From a virus, in the IMG/VR virus record IMGVR_UViG_3300045141_000328, positions 1 through 28,609 of that record: DNA of 28,609 nt; one strand, 5' to 3'. The notes beneath the pieces were generated by a model. It was not told where the DNA came from and ran no database searches. It worked only from the letters and a program-made list of their open reading frames with translations. Of this stretch, positions 11,801 through 17,827 are shown piece after piece. Position numbers and translations under genes: made by a program. Each line of letters begins with the position of its first letter. The first letter of the stretch is position 1.

Positions 11801-12106
11801 AACGTGGGCAATGGCTGGTCGGTCGATCTAACGCCAGAGGAGCAGGATCAGTTGCAGCGGTCGCGCGGCGAGATCATCCGCCAGCAGGTGGCCGCGGTGA
11901 TGGGGTCATCGCTCTATAAGGACGGCGACATCAGCGTACGGAACCAGTTGTTGTCGAAGGCGATCAGCAACGCGTCGCAGAACAGCGACGTGCTGTTTAC
12001 GCGGACGTTGTCGCGGGCTGATTTGCAGTCCACCACCGCGGGCGGACGCGCGGTCCGTCGTACCGTGCCGACGCCATACACCGTGGCAGGAGAGGACGCA
12101 GCCTGA
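2864..12106 (+). CDS. Giant multidomain polyvalent virion protein (glucosaminidase, C39-like peptidase, ADP-ribosyltransferase-like)
   Basis: A 3,080-residue protein, probably packaged in the virion and ejected with the DNA. Visible parts in order: an Ala/Gln-rich helical N-terminus; residues about 158-287, a FlgJ-like glucosaminidase or lysozyme fold (AANETGWGQS, then NNLFSLQG); residues about 328-470, a C39-like cysteine peptidase with Cys338 in YAACGPAAA and His418 in QNHYFFADGY; residues about 975-1215, an uncharacterised module with EEWFALNAISSMQ and SPHESAAANNKNLY; residues about 1525-1705, an ADP-ribosyltransferase-like fold with LYHGTS (His1530), GPGHYLATD (Tyr1557) and a closing HNVLVFPEATN; then charged coiled coils to about 2480; and residues about 2485-2800 with SSTVTHMANMVGN and PFIRTPANI plus a glycine-rich hydrophobic segment near 2743-2766. 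Such mixtures fit the polyvalent proteins described for phages and conjugative elements. The stop overlaps the next ATG. Enzyme activities are inferred from motifs. Confidence 0.85.
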   Translation: MPGTILLDDLRSSIGDELRSHAQGLLQLGQGAVQSINDAIPPPPPVPQGPDPNQILQELQQHAQQAAAAAQPAVQVLGGAQQSAGDVLQQLQQHASNLTSDVGQQLQQHVNSLTQGAQDAVQSLATPPPAPPPPATTTPSLGGPPPSDTGPATVGQGQSAFITSLQGMAQRAAAATGIDPNAMLAIAANETGWGQSSNAQQQNNLFSLQGDGSNGSRWASYKSPQESFDAFINLVQTAPRYAQAWADRGNASKFVDDLRNAGYVVDEPGYPAQGWVDQVKSIYDHLPPAAQGAVNAVQGAGQQVLGAARGALDTASTAMNQSQFGDPQLTADEAYAACGPAAAVRFAERFGRNPTLREATDLAKQVGWTSGGGMAGITSEQQLLKNMGVDTHIVAPDWDAIAKEAQTGNPVTISTQNHYFFADGYNPQTGAFHVGRSGLDLKNGSEWMTPTQMENLMGRAQGALFADNPAVPASSTSPTSLGGTGGASNAPITIGGPAPVKAPLYVKGAMQDANGNVVADQGPTPIQSAADVLGGAAGAVGEAVGGAASALGSAAQGALAQATAPVQLQPGQVSARDQVNQVASDVQQAAQGVLGAAQDVNRMTPGTTAVNAVAPVLGAAASDLGTTARGAVDATVPVLGGAASDLGTQAEAFARSPVGQRLLQAAAENAQEGPSLIPAGTMSLYRDVMQVKNDWLEQNNPLNNLPGARPEPGHEGDITPGGLIAGLTTGIAQQFTDPLMLALLGPTSGVAEAGTGALSGAVSRIVGPQLAERLSPGAVSVLGTIAQKFSQGAIVGGLQNAMFEAEKKESTPESVGQALVVGAGLGGVIDVGAAGVAQVVRRLGQVLLDNAPQITEALRSSRLPAQTTVNNALGGVPELAARARGEATPVAPTAPATEAAPLPPSTAVGRQRLPNYPADTPEGRFEAIARPLREASPDGLLHLDLNTLPQDVLPLDRNVAKSSANGLVKLAPGGMPNTDDLRALYEANPNKRDFYYDQADQGIPTVGAHNLEEWFALNAISSMQTNVTGQVSEAAKVFGMVRQIAQEGRQAGLSPPEIKASILKAVNDYTYGGPAGPNKRIAMNRGYATGIADTGGPKTPSFAGNYGSAEARLYDPAITNDIWNWRTMNIDTSQTPAVRGGKTYMDSPHESAAANNKNLYRGVEAVFNELGAEQGVDGFAFQSSVWDGIRAMAEGAPEAYAKWKAGDFQGAIRDAKAAGVFDRPIGKVGAPEPGEISRAMQQPSVKAALAQYAPYLHDPLPPELGIPSVQRAFLGDTRKASGTLRPATHEFRNAQRGLQESNAPIVRGVPGGVLDRLGVDERGVMPWLATAHRVVEETPGNYVVHLPSGNSDTARYVAATIGDALKAPEMAIHYPDYRAPDAAGLSLVADRATLDRVQAALAADGHPTVRGPTGGSLQIPLYDMESAPRVVESLKNAGVDPATLDRYNGTNERIQAADYARTLGSTGSRFEPTTVERRSLLERAKGGPSEAGAVEGTGSAAPPGGGAASPARGGLRGSRELTPPPRTLYHGTSADYPSVEPGQRAFEGENSLGPGHYLATDPGVASGYAERAQNPESIEGFQGQGANVRKVNVPADMRLFNITQTDRDLAAPEITRIADVLERQGGVRAGEAVNELRYLAGIADPSAKLGGDASPNAVFDAMASRGVEPRTISFLLRKLGYEGIEHIDSLDGAHNVLVFPEATNRLQNAISGRQGGQAQVPFGINLAGGVAGGYAGNLATPQDASPEERLRNIGLGATAGLLGTHLITRGGAGPLLERAVAGVGREGEAGFRAPETRPTLEEQLARAADRGPRPGENLLRATTEERPPPSEEPTRQTVRGVEPGTPRNIGEVVTNPHLLDAAGPGETPMTMDERLAHQDTLEQRYQANQDRLAAIDEQLRNPTQKPERPPWGAGYTNDNLVEIAQQHGQSAYDPLWWEKAGLDTGSGEVRLDVGQSGIRGTGTREPTPTELRAERNTLALDQRHIEAAGEQQANAPDDAQFARRGQRAADLPFAGGEENAPHGPYATEQASSGPGSLAEDIVTQNGRKSYGDPLSGDGLREAPGEVIGTRGGVTGRGISDAEAANVPPPSEATLKRMPNLDAMLKGAMPEVRAQIQRAAEDNPELFDAYTQGRISHDSLVNDLATKVGMTRDEWLKTPVGKGFNPQEMVALQAAAIDAQARSEKMARDIVARGGVDALSDEQVAYGLNELSKNTQLLTVARGGRSTAGRTLESLKNRLDATMARGINASNERIGAQRIADQAKRATARATQLLEKTREMDVEQKTAVATARSNGAPKNILDQIAAAYDQLDRYNAMTLHEKADDFNALKAARDAAAAKRQAAVREPPQELLSALQAELAAERKNFANRKNTWEDMAFWDSKANEIAAEKRNAFRGGLYIEQYRKSADLAAKSAEADAKRAFDLESKRQSLQSQRASSVLEAVGGQKPSRELLASYVKAITSDDPLAAGKFIKGLQQQGWWGRSQIVRIAGLLSSTVTHMANMVGNISQVPLEVATHGMVVGIDWARAAATGGERQAYMAELGPMLEAYGPGFLSSMPDALKILQTGISPDDLVNLKNMRPGLASGSEKLDAAVEMPLRLLQAEDQVFKGGAFAMQANRVATRYAVREGFRGEQIKGRTANIVKNFEEYPELYKEAHDAMLRMVFQEHRDWIPSPRGAAQGVVSQPLPFIRTPANITAQGGGLSPFGLAGTVAAVRARGALQTAGGATSAQLGRATLLAEQRLARTALGTAIVGMGVGMGAGTFSGGKSMLTGAYDPNEASTYPQGWREWSVVTQDPVSGNTYYVPMQNFGAAGAPLAMAAILTDAGKRGHSLLDKDEAARAATSIGQYVLDNTFLQGLSDTVNVLHDPSRYANKFLESLVSSYGPYSAMGRQIQRAYGVASRNPHDGFVGLVEAMESNYPGLSGNVPESLTAIGEPRTQGISGAAAFALPVRADILRDEPTLKALRDNDVRIPPAPKAVNVGNGWSVDLTPEEQDQLQRSRGEIIRQQVAAVMGSSLYKDGDISVRNQLLSKAISNASQNSDVLFTRTLSRADLQSTTAGGRAVRRTVPTPYTVAGEDAA

Positions 12107-13986
12107 TGCCCAGTTATCCGAGCAAGCAAGCCGCGGTCAATGCGCTCGTTCCGGGCGCGACGATCGTTGGTGAGAAGCCGTACGTCGTCAAGGTCGCCAA
12201 CCCTAAAGCTGGACTCGCCGGCGAGCCAGCGCAGATCGATCAGGTGGCGGGCACCACGTTGTCGATCCAGAGTGCGGACGGGACGCCTGACACGATCACG
12301 ATCGGCAGTGAGCACGTAGAGGGTCCAACCGGCAACGTCAGCTATGACGTTCTTGACGGCCCGACGAAGGCGCCGTCGAAGACGTCCACCCCGGCCGGTG
12401 GGCTCGAGCGGCTGGACGAAAACCTGAACGTCATCCCGCCAGGCTCGAGTACGCCGACGGTCTACGTGCGCGACCCGAAGGCGCCGCCAGGCACCCAGCC
12501 GTTCAAGGTCGACCCCAACGTCAAGACCGACCCCAGCACGTGGACGCCGATCACCGACCCGAACGATAAGAGCGACAACCCCCGCGTCATTGGTCTGTGG
12601 GACCCGGCCAACAACAAGGTCGGCGCCAGCGTCTCCGCCCAGGCTGGCGCGAAGACCTCAGACCCTGGCAAGTGGACGCCGGTGTACCGCACGCCAGGCG
12701 ACGCCAGCAGCGGCGTGGTCGGCCAGTGGGACCCGGTCAACAGCGAGCTGCACGCGGTGTCGAGCGCGCCGGACGGGACGCAGATCGTGGCGACGCCGAC
12801 GGCGATCTACACGCTCGACAAGGCCACCGGCAAAGTCATCAACACCCAGGAGGTCGCCCAGGGCGACGTCAACAAGCAGGCCGTGTCGGTCGGCGGCAAG
12901 GTGTACGTGTTCGATCCCAAGACGGGCGGGCTGACCTTGCCGGAGAACGTGAAAGACGCGGCCACGGTGGGCAACAGCACCACCCTCAAGGATCTCGTCT
13001 GGTACGACGACCAGGGCAACGAGGTCAGCCGCACGCCCAATCCGAACTACGGGAAAGCGCCGGTCACCGCGCCAACACCGAACACGGTTGCACCCTACAT
13101 TCAGGTTCCCGATCCGAACAACCCGTCGCAACTGATCTGGATCGAGAACAAGGGCCAGGTCACGGCGAGCGCCGCGCTGCAGCAACTGGCGGCGCATCTG
13201 ACCGGGCAAGTGGTTGACAAGAAGATCACGGTCGACGAGGCCAAGACGCTGATCGACGCGGCCAACCAGCGCATGACGGCCGACACGGCGCAGACCAACG
13301 CCGAGACGGCCCAGCAGCAGAACGTCACGACGGCGGCCGGCGATGTCCTGAGCAATACGCGCGGCAACGCCCAGACCGGCGCTGGCATGCTGCAGCAGCG
13401 GGCCGCGACGGCGAGCGGGATGCTGCAGAACATCCTGGGCCAGGCGACCGGCGCCAAGAACCTGATGTCGGCGCCAGCCGGGTTGGGCGAGCAGCTCGTG
13501 AACGGTATCGGGGGCTGGACGGCGGACATGATGGGTGGGCAGAGCACGCTGGATTCGGCCGCGCGCATGGTGCAGATGGCCGATCCGTCGAGCAACATGG
13601 CCGATCCCGCCACCCAGACCGCGGTGGGCGTGCTGCAGCAGATGCTCGACAAGTACCACCAGGTGACGGGCTCACCGCATCCCGCGGTGATGGCCACCCA
13701 GGCCGCGCAGCAGAGCGCACAAAACGGCGGTATGACGGCGCCAAATACCGCGCCACCTCCCCCGCCAGTGCAGCAGCAGCAGCAGTTCGGAGGTCTGGCG
13801 CAGGGAGGCGCGAATATGGGTGGGATGAATCTGTATCCGACGCCAGGCTCACCAGGCATGCCGATCAGCGGTCTGGCTCAAGGAGGAGGTCAACCAGGCG
13901 GCATGCCGTTCGCTCCGGTGATGTCGGGATTTGTTGCCCCAGGCGCGCCAGTCAAGCCGCCGCCAGTCACGGTCACGGTGGGTTGA
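12106..13986 (+). CDS. Virion structural protein with WDP repeats and helical tail
   Basis: A 626-residue protein whose ATG overlaps the stop of the giant gene (TGATG), with AGGAGAGG about 10 bases upstream. Residues 1-90 look beta-rich. Two related blocks follow at about 140-220, each with WTP, then RVIGLWDPANNKVGA or GVVGQWDPVNSELHA, suggesting a tandem beta repeat or propeller blade. Residues about 340-530 are helical and rich in Ala, Gln and Thr (for example AQQQNVTTAAGD). The last 90 residues are Pro/Gly/Gln low complexity. I do not recognise a family. Position suggests an internal virion or ejection protein working with the giant product. Confidence 0.7.
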   Translation: MPSYPSKQAAVNALVPGATIVGEKPYVVKVANPKAGLAGEPAQIDQVAGTTLSIQSADGTPDTITIGSEHVEGPTGNVSYDVLDGPTKAPSKTSTPAGGLERLDENLNVIPPGSSTPTVYVRDPKAPPGTQPFKVDPNVKTDPSTWTPITDPNDKSDNPRVIGLWDPANNKVGASVSAQAGAKTSDPGKWTPVYRTPGDASSGVVGQWDPVNSELHAVSSAPDGTQIVATPTAIYTLDKATGKVINTQEVAQGDVNKQAVSVGGKVYVFDPKTGGLTLPENVKDAATVGNSTTLKDLVWYDDQGNEVSRTPNPNYGKAPVTAPTPNTVAPYIQVPDPNNPSQLIWIENKGQVTASAALQQLAAHLTGQVVDKKITVDEAKTLIDAANQRMTADTAQTNAETAQQQNVTTAAGDVLSNTRGNAQTGAGMLQQRAATASGMLQNILGQATGAKNLMSAPAGLGEQLVNGIGGWTADMMGGQSTLDSAARMVQMADPSSNMADPATQTAVGVLQQMLDKYHQVTGSPHPAVMATQAAQQSAQNGGMTAPNTAPPPPPVQQQQQFGGLAQGGANMGGMNLYPTPGSPGMPISGLAQGGGQPGGMPFAPVMSGFVAPGAPVKPPPVTVTVG

Positions 13987-13993
13987 TCAGGTC

Positions 13994-15157
13994 ATGCCGT
14001 ACTATCCGAATCCCACTGGCGGCGCGCCGATCCAGGCGGACACGAACCCGAACCCGAATTCGGGGGGTGGTTCGTATGGCTACTACTCCGCGCCTGGCTA
14101 CAACGGACCGCCGCCACCCACCGGCGGCGGAAGCAATGGCTCAAGCGGCAGTGTCAGCGGCGCCGCTGGCAGTGGCGGTCAACTCGGTGGTGATCCGACG
14201 ATCACCCAGCAGACGGGCTCGGGCCAGTCCCTCGCCGCGGGGATCAACAGCCTGCTCGGCGCCGTTGCCTCGGGTAACAGACAGGCCTTCGAGGAGCAGG
14301 TCCGCGAGTTCAACGCCACGTTCGGTCTGAACCAGGACCAGTTCAACCAGCAGGTCAGCGAGTACAACCAGAACCTTGCCGTCACCCAGGCGGGGCTGAC
14401 GGGTCAGTACAACGGGCAGCAGACGCAAGCCGCGCAACTGCAGGCGGCCAACCTGGCCGCTCAGCGAGCGGGGCTCACCGGGTACTACCAGGACCCCAGC
14501 ACGACCTCGGGTCCCACCCAGGCGGCGTATCTTGCCGCGCGTACCACACAACTGCAGGGCATGGGCTTTGATCCTGCCCAGGCGGCGCAGACCGCGTTGT
14601 CCGAGTGGAACCAGGGCCTCGCGCAGTCGGGCAACGTGGCGGGTGGCATGCCACCCAGTCTCGTCTCAGCCGCCGGGCCGGGCACGCCGACGATGGCCTA
14701 TCAGCAGCAGCAGTATGCCCAGCAGATGGGTGCGGTGACGGCCGCGGCGTCGATGCAGGCCAACCCGTTCCGCCAGGCGCAGGTGATCGGTCAGGCTGGC
14801 CGCATCCTGCAGGGCATGCCGACGGCCGGCTTCCAGGCGCCGACCACGGTGGCGGGCGTGGGCACGGCCGGCGGCAACACCCAGGGTGGCATGGGGTATC
14901 TGAGTCAGTTGATCTCGGATATTCAGGACCCGACGGCCAACCAGACGACGGCGCAGTCGTGGCTGGACGCGACGCCGACACCGAACAAGATCGACTCGAG
15001 CAGTTTTCTGAGAGCCTCGCCGACGACGCAGAACCTGATTCTGCAGAGTATGCAGGAGAAGTTTGGGTTAGACCCGACCGACTCGTTGAAACAGATCCAG
15101 AATACGCTCCCGCAATTCTCGGCGCCCAACACCACGGGCACGGTCAGGAGGGGTTGA
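13994..15157 (+). CDS. Virion-associated Gln/Ala-rich protein
   Basis: A 387-residue product starting at ATG 13994, just after the preceding stop; an upstream in-frame start at 13931 would run through the previous gene and is not preferred. The first 80 residues are Gly/Pro/Ser-rich. Residues about 95-165 form a helical Gln/Asn-rich stretch (EEQVREFNATFGLNQDQFNQ) that ends in two copies of an AGLTGxY motif (AGLTGQYNGQ and AGLTGYYQDP). I recall this motif in structural proteins next to capsid genes of short-tailed phages, but no function is established. It is probably a minor capsid or ejection component. Confidence 0.7.
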   Translation: MPYYPNPTGGAPIQADTNPNPNSGGGSYGYYSAPGYNGPPPPTGGGSNGSSGSVSGAAGSGGQLGGDPTITQQTGSGQSLAAGINSLLGAVASGNRQAFEEQVREFNATFGLNQDQFNQQVSEYNQNLAVTQAGLTGQYNGQQTQAAQLQAANLAAQRAGLTGYYQDPSTTSGPTQAAYLAARTTQLQGMGFDPAQAAQTALSEWNQGLAQSGNVAGGMPPSLVSAAGPGTPTMAYQQQQYAQQMGAVTAAASMQANPFRQAQVIGQAGRILQGMPTAGFQAPTTVAGVGTAGGNTQGGMGYLSQLISDIQDPTANQTTAQSWLDATPTPNKIDSSSFLRASPTTQNLILQSMQEKFGLDPTDSLKQIQNTLPQFSAPNTTGTVRRG

Positions 15158-15160
15158 GAG

Positions 15161-15295
15161 ATGCCGCTGAAGAAGAGCGCCAGTAAAGCCGCGGTCGGCC
15201 AGAACATCAGGACTGAGGTCAAGGCCGGTAAACCGGTCAAGCAAGCGGTAGCGATCGCGCTGGACGTGCAGCGACGGGCGAAGGGCAAGAAGTAA
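15161..15295 (+). CDS. Small basic phage protein (44 aa)
   Basis: The protein begins MPLKKSASKAAVGQN and ends with RRAKGKK. It is very lysine- and arginine-rich with a conserved-looking central KPVKQAVAIAL segment. The start lies 4 bases after the previous stop and its TAA overlaps the next ATG (TAATG), so it is embedded in a coupled gene string. Similar tiny basic proteins with a QAVAIAL core occur in many phage structural clusters; the role is unknown, possibly nucleic-acid binding. Confidence 0.75.
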   Translation: MPLKKSASKAAVGQNIRTEVKAGKPVKQAVAIALDVQRRAKGKK

Positions 15296-16182
15296 TGCCA
15301 GGCGATTGGGACAAGAACGTCCACCCCGACCTGGTCGATGACGAGGAGAGCTCGTCGTCCGAGCCGTCGGCGCCCCGCCCTCGCGGTCGCGGGCGTGCCA
15401 ACTCTGACGCGGCCCTCCCCGCGACGGCGGGCGAGGCAGTATCAGAAGAGCCTGTCACTGAGTCAGGTTCCCAGGACACTGCCGAGCCCGACCCGGCGAC
15501 ACCCGACCTCGCCTGGTTCGACCAGGTCAGGGACGCGAAAGACCCCGTCGAAGCCCTGCGGCTGATTACCAAGAACCTGCCGCGCGACCAGCTCGAAAAA
15601 GACGAGGTCATGTCCGGCGTGATCGGCGCGCGTGCCGAACGCCGGTTCAACGAGATCAAGGCTCAGCAGGAGCGCGCGGCGCAGGAGCGAGCCAAACTGG
15701 AAGCGGCCGCCAACAACGACCTGTACACCCTGGGCGAGATGACTCAGCGCGAGTTGCAAGGGCAGCTCGCGTCGCAGCAAGCCGCTCAGGCCGCGGGACC
15801 GTTTATGGACGGCATCGTCCAGTTTCAAAAAACCCTGCCCGAGGTGATCCAGAAGAAGATCGCCGGGAAAACCTTCGGGGCAGGCAAGGGCTACGCCGAG
15901 GGCGTGGCAGAATACGTGGCAGCCATCGTCGACGAGGCAGTGGAGCTCGGCGTCAGTAAGCGCGAGTCCGCACTGAGGAAATCGGTGATGAGCGAGATAA
16001 ACGGTGACGAGCCTGTCCCTGAGCGCGACTCTGGTACCCCCGGTCGCGTCCGAGAAGTGACAGACGAAATGATCGCCGCCATGACGCTTCGAGAATATGA
16101 GGCGCTGTTCGACGAGAACGGTAAGCCAAAGCCAGGGGTACGCCATCGGTCAACCCGAGGGATCCCCGTTCGTCAACATTAG
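15295..16182 (+). CDS. Scaffolding-like capsid assembly protein
   Basis: A 295-residue acidic, largely helical protein directly upstream of the major capsid gene, the usual scaffold position. Residues 15-75 are Ser/Glu/Pro-rich and disordered. Residues about 100-150 form a coiled coil (ERRFNEIKAQQERAAQERAK). The C-terminal part is mixed charge and ends with a basic segment (RHRSTRGIPVRQH), and scaffolds often contact the coat protein through a basic C-terminus. Start ATG 15295 overlaps the previous stop. The assignment rests on composition and position, since scaffold sequences diverge widely. Confidence 0.75.
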   Translation: MPGDWDKNVHPDLVDDEESSSSEPSAPRPRGRGRANSDAALPATAGEAVSEEPVTESGSQDTAEPDPATPDLAWFDQVRDAKDPVEALRLITKNLPRDQLEKDEVMSGVIGARAERRFNEIKAQQERAAQERAKLEAAANNDLYTLGEMTQRELQGQLASQQAAQAAGPFMDGIVQFQKTLPEVIQKKIAGKTFGAGKGYAEGVAEYVAAIVDEAVELGVSKRESALRKSVMSEINGDEPVPERDSGTPGRVREVTDEMIAAMTLREYEALFDENGKPKPGVRHRSTRGIPVRQH

Positions 16183-16203
16183 GGGGTCATTCAAGACAAC
16201 CAC

Positions 16204-16218
16204 ATGGCAACCGGTGCT
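16204..16218 (+). CDS. Major capsid protein, exon 1 (first five codons, MATGA)
   Basis: ATG GCA ACC GGT GCT, followed at once by an in-frame TAG. The last six bases, GGTGCT, pair with GGCACC at 16231-16236 to give a group I P1 helix with a U-G pair at the splice site, so the exon is predicted to end at 16218. Joined to 16985 the reading becomes MATGATEFVDKTISDG, a normal capsid N-terminus. A G-rich stretch at about 16183-16188 is the only nearby ribosome binding candidate and is rather distant. Confidence 0.75.
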
Positions 16219-16984
16219 TAGTACGGTATAGGCACCTAACGCAGCTCAAATGCGGGGAAGCCCTAAGAGCCTTCGAGCCTGATTAGGGAAGAGTGCGAAG
16301 GATGGAGCAATGGGTAATCCGCAGGCGAAAGTTTCAGATATCGAGTACGGCTGGTTAGCCGGGTTCTTTGACGGTGAGGGTTCTGTGGTACTGACGATTC
16401 GTCCCAGCGCAGGCAAGAACGGTGGACCCAAGGTCCAGCCGATGGCGCTGCTCGCTGGGACAGATCAGGCCGCGCTGGATGCAATCACGAGCATCCTCGA
16501 GCGTGTCCAGGTCGGGCATCACGTCGCATGGGCCATTCCCAGGGGCACTGCTCGTAATGGCAATGCCTACAAACGTGCCTGGGCTGTTCGTCTCGTGGGA
16601 CTCAAACGAACCCAACGTTTCGTCGAATGGATCTTGCCCGCGCTGCAGACGAAGCGCGAGCGGGCCGAGTTGGTGCTGCAGTACATCGCAGCGCGTTTGG
16701 CTCATAGCGACTTCCGCACGCCGATCCAGCCCGAAGAGTGGGCGATGGCAATGCAGATGAAATTGCTCAACAGCAAGACCCAGCCGTTTACTCGAGAAGT
16801 CACCTTGAACACCGAACCAGCCGGGCTCACTTCAGAAGAGGCTCGGGTGCGTGGCATGAAGGGCCACGCCGTTCGGTGGGGTTACGCTGATACTAGCCTC
16901 AACGACCCCACGCTGCGCTTGCCCATCTGAGTGGGCAATGAAGGTAGAGTCTGCTCTTACATAAAAGTGTAAGCTAACAACAGG
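16219..16984 (+). ncRNA. Group I self-splicing intron in the major capsid gene
   Basis: 766 bases. Helices paired by hand: P1 GGTGCT 16213-16218 with GGCACC 16231-16236 (terminal U-G wobble at the 5' splice site); P3 CGCAGC 16240-16245 with GCTGCG 16912-16917; P4 TGCGG 16251-16255 with CCGCA 16319-16323; P5 CCCTAA 16261-16266 with TTAGGG 16283-16288; P7 CA(AC)GAC 16900-16906 with GTCTG 16949-16953, leaving a two-base bulge; P8 TTGCCCA 16919-16925 with TGGGCAA 16932-16938; P9 CTTACA 16956-16961 with TGTAAG 16968-16973. Their order matches the group I core. The P and Q strands AAATGCGGGGAA and AATCCGCAGGC resemble the conserved elements. The terminal G is 16984; the first exon 2 bases ACC could pair with GGT 16225-16227 as P10. 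Exon frames join without a shift. Splicing itself is inferred. Confidence 0.85.
16310..16930 (+). CDS. LAGLIDADG homing endonuclease, intron-encoded
   Basis: A 206-residue protein with one LAGLIDADG motif near residues 13-24 (YGWLAGFFDGEGSV), so it would act as a homodimer. The motif's acidic residue (D in FFDGEG) is present. The segment FVEWILPALQTKRERAELVL fits the alpha-helical part that follows in this family. It should cut intronless capsid alleles near the exon junction and spread the intron. GGATGGAG lies a few bases before the ATG. The coding region starts just before the P4 3' strand and its stop TGA lies in the P8 loop, so it overlaps P4, P7, P3 and P8 of the ribozyme. The C-terminal 25 residues encoded by core sequence may be poorly constrained at protein level. 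Confidence 0.9.
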   Translation: MGNPQAKVSDIEYGWLAGFFDGEGSVVLTIRPSAGKNGGPKVQPMALLAGTDQAALDAITSILERVQVGHHVAWAIPRGTARNGNAYKRAWAVRLVGLKRTQRFVEWILPALQTKRERAELVLQYIAARLAHSDFRTPIQPEEWAMAMQMKLLNSKTQPFTREVTLNTEPAGLTSEEARVRGMKGHAVRWGYADTSLNDPTLRLPI

Positions 16985-17824
16985 ACCGAATTCGTAGATA
17001 AAACCATTTCAGATGGCGTTTTCTCCCCCGACATCTGGAGTAAGCAGGTACTGCGGGCGACAGAGTCGAACTTGCTCTTCGCAAAGTCAGTAAACCGAGG
17101 ATTCGAGAACGACGCGTCGGTCGGAAAGACCGTCAAAGTAGCGTCAATCGGGAATCTGGCGGCGAGGGCAAAGACAGAAAATACGGCTATTGTCTACGAG
17201 ACAGTTGCAGAAACTGCCACGACAATAACCTTAAACATTTGGTCATACGCCGCCCTTGGCATCGAGGATATCGTCAAGGTGCAGAGCATCATCGATGTCC
17301 AATCCGAATACCAGCAGAAGCTGGGTTACGCCCTGGCTAAGGACGTCGACACCAACCTGGCCGTGGACGTCGCCGGGTTTACGCAGACCGTTGGCACCCT
17401 GGGCACGGCACTGTCGGACGCCAACGTCCTGGCCGCGGTGCAGTTGCTGGATAACGCCGACGCGCCCCAGACCGAACGGTTCTTCTTGATGAGCCCGGCT
17501 GAGAAGGTGGCCAAGCTGGCACTCGACCGCTGGTCGAACGCCCTGTACATCGGCAACACCAACCTGCCGTCCAAGGACGGTCAGCTCGGCGACATGTACG
17601 GACTCAATCTGGGCATCACCACCAACCTGGTGAAGCCGGCTGGCGGCCAGGCCAACAATTTCATCGGCCATCGGGAAGCCATCGCGCTGGTGATGCAGCG
17701 CACGCCCAAGTCGCACATCTTCTACGACATAGACGTTTTCAGCTGGAAATTGGCCGTCGAAGAGATTTACGGCCACCAGATGATGCGTCCGACGTTCGGC
17801 GTCTGGGCCAAGGGAGCCGCGTAG
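16985..17824 (+). CDS. Major capsid protein, exon 2
   Basis: Exon 2 encodes 279 residues; with exon 1 the product is 284. It reads TEFVDKTISDGVFSPDIWSK at the junction, then NLLFAKSVNRGFE, NDASVGKTVKV, a central SIIDVQSEYQQKLGYALAKDVDTNLA helix (here split: SIIDVQSEYQQKLG and YALAKDVDTNLA) and ends GVWAKGAA. This matches the pattern of HK97-fold coat proteins of short-tailed and related phages (FxPxIWS start, long spine-helix region). An in-frame TAA at 16970-16972, inside the intron, closes the frame upstream, so no independent start covers the N-terminal arm except the TTG at 17072, which would lose about 29 residues. Scaffold upstream and head-completion genes downstream support the call. 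Confidence 0.88.
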   Translation, partial: TEFVDKTISDGVFSPDIWSKQVLRATESNLLFAKSVNRGFENDASVGKTVKVASIGNLAARAKTENTAIVYETVAETATTITLNIWSYAALGIEDIVKVQSIIDVQSEYQQKLGYALAKDVDTNLAVDVAGFTQTVGTLGTALSDANVLAAVQLLDNADAPQTERFFLMSPAEKVAKLALDRWSNALYIGNTNLPSKDGQLGDMYGLNLGITTNLVKPAGGQANNFIGHREAIALVMQRTPKSHIFYDIDVFSWKLAVEEIYGHQMMRPTFGVWAKGAA

Positions 17825-17827
17825 ACC

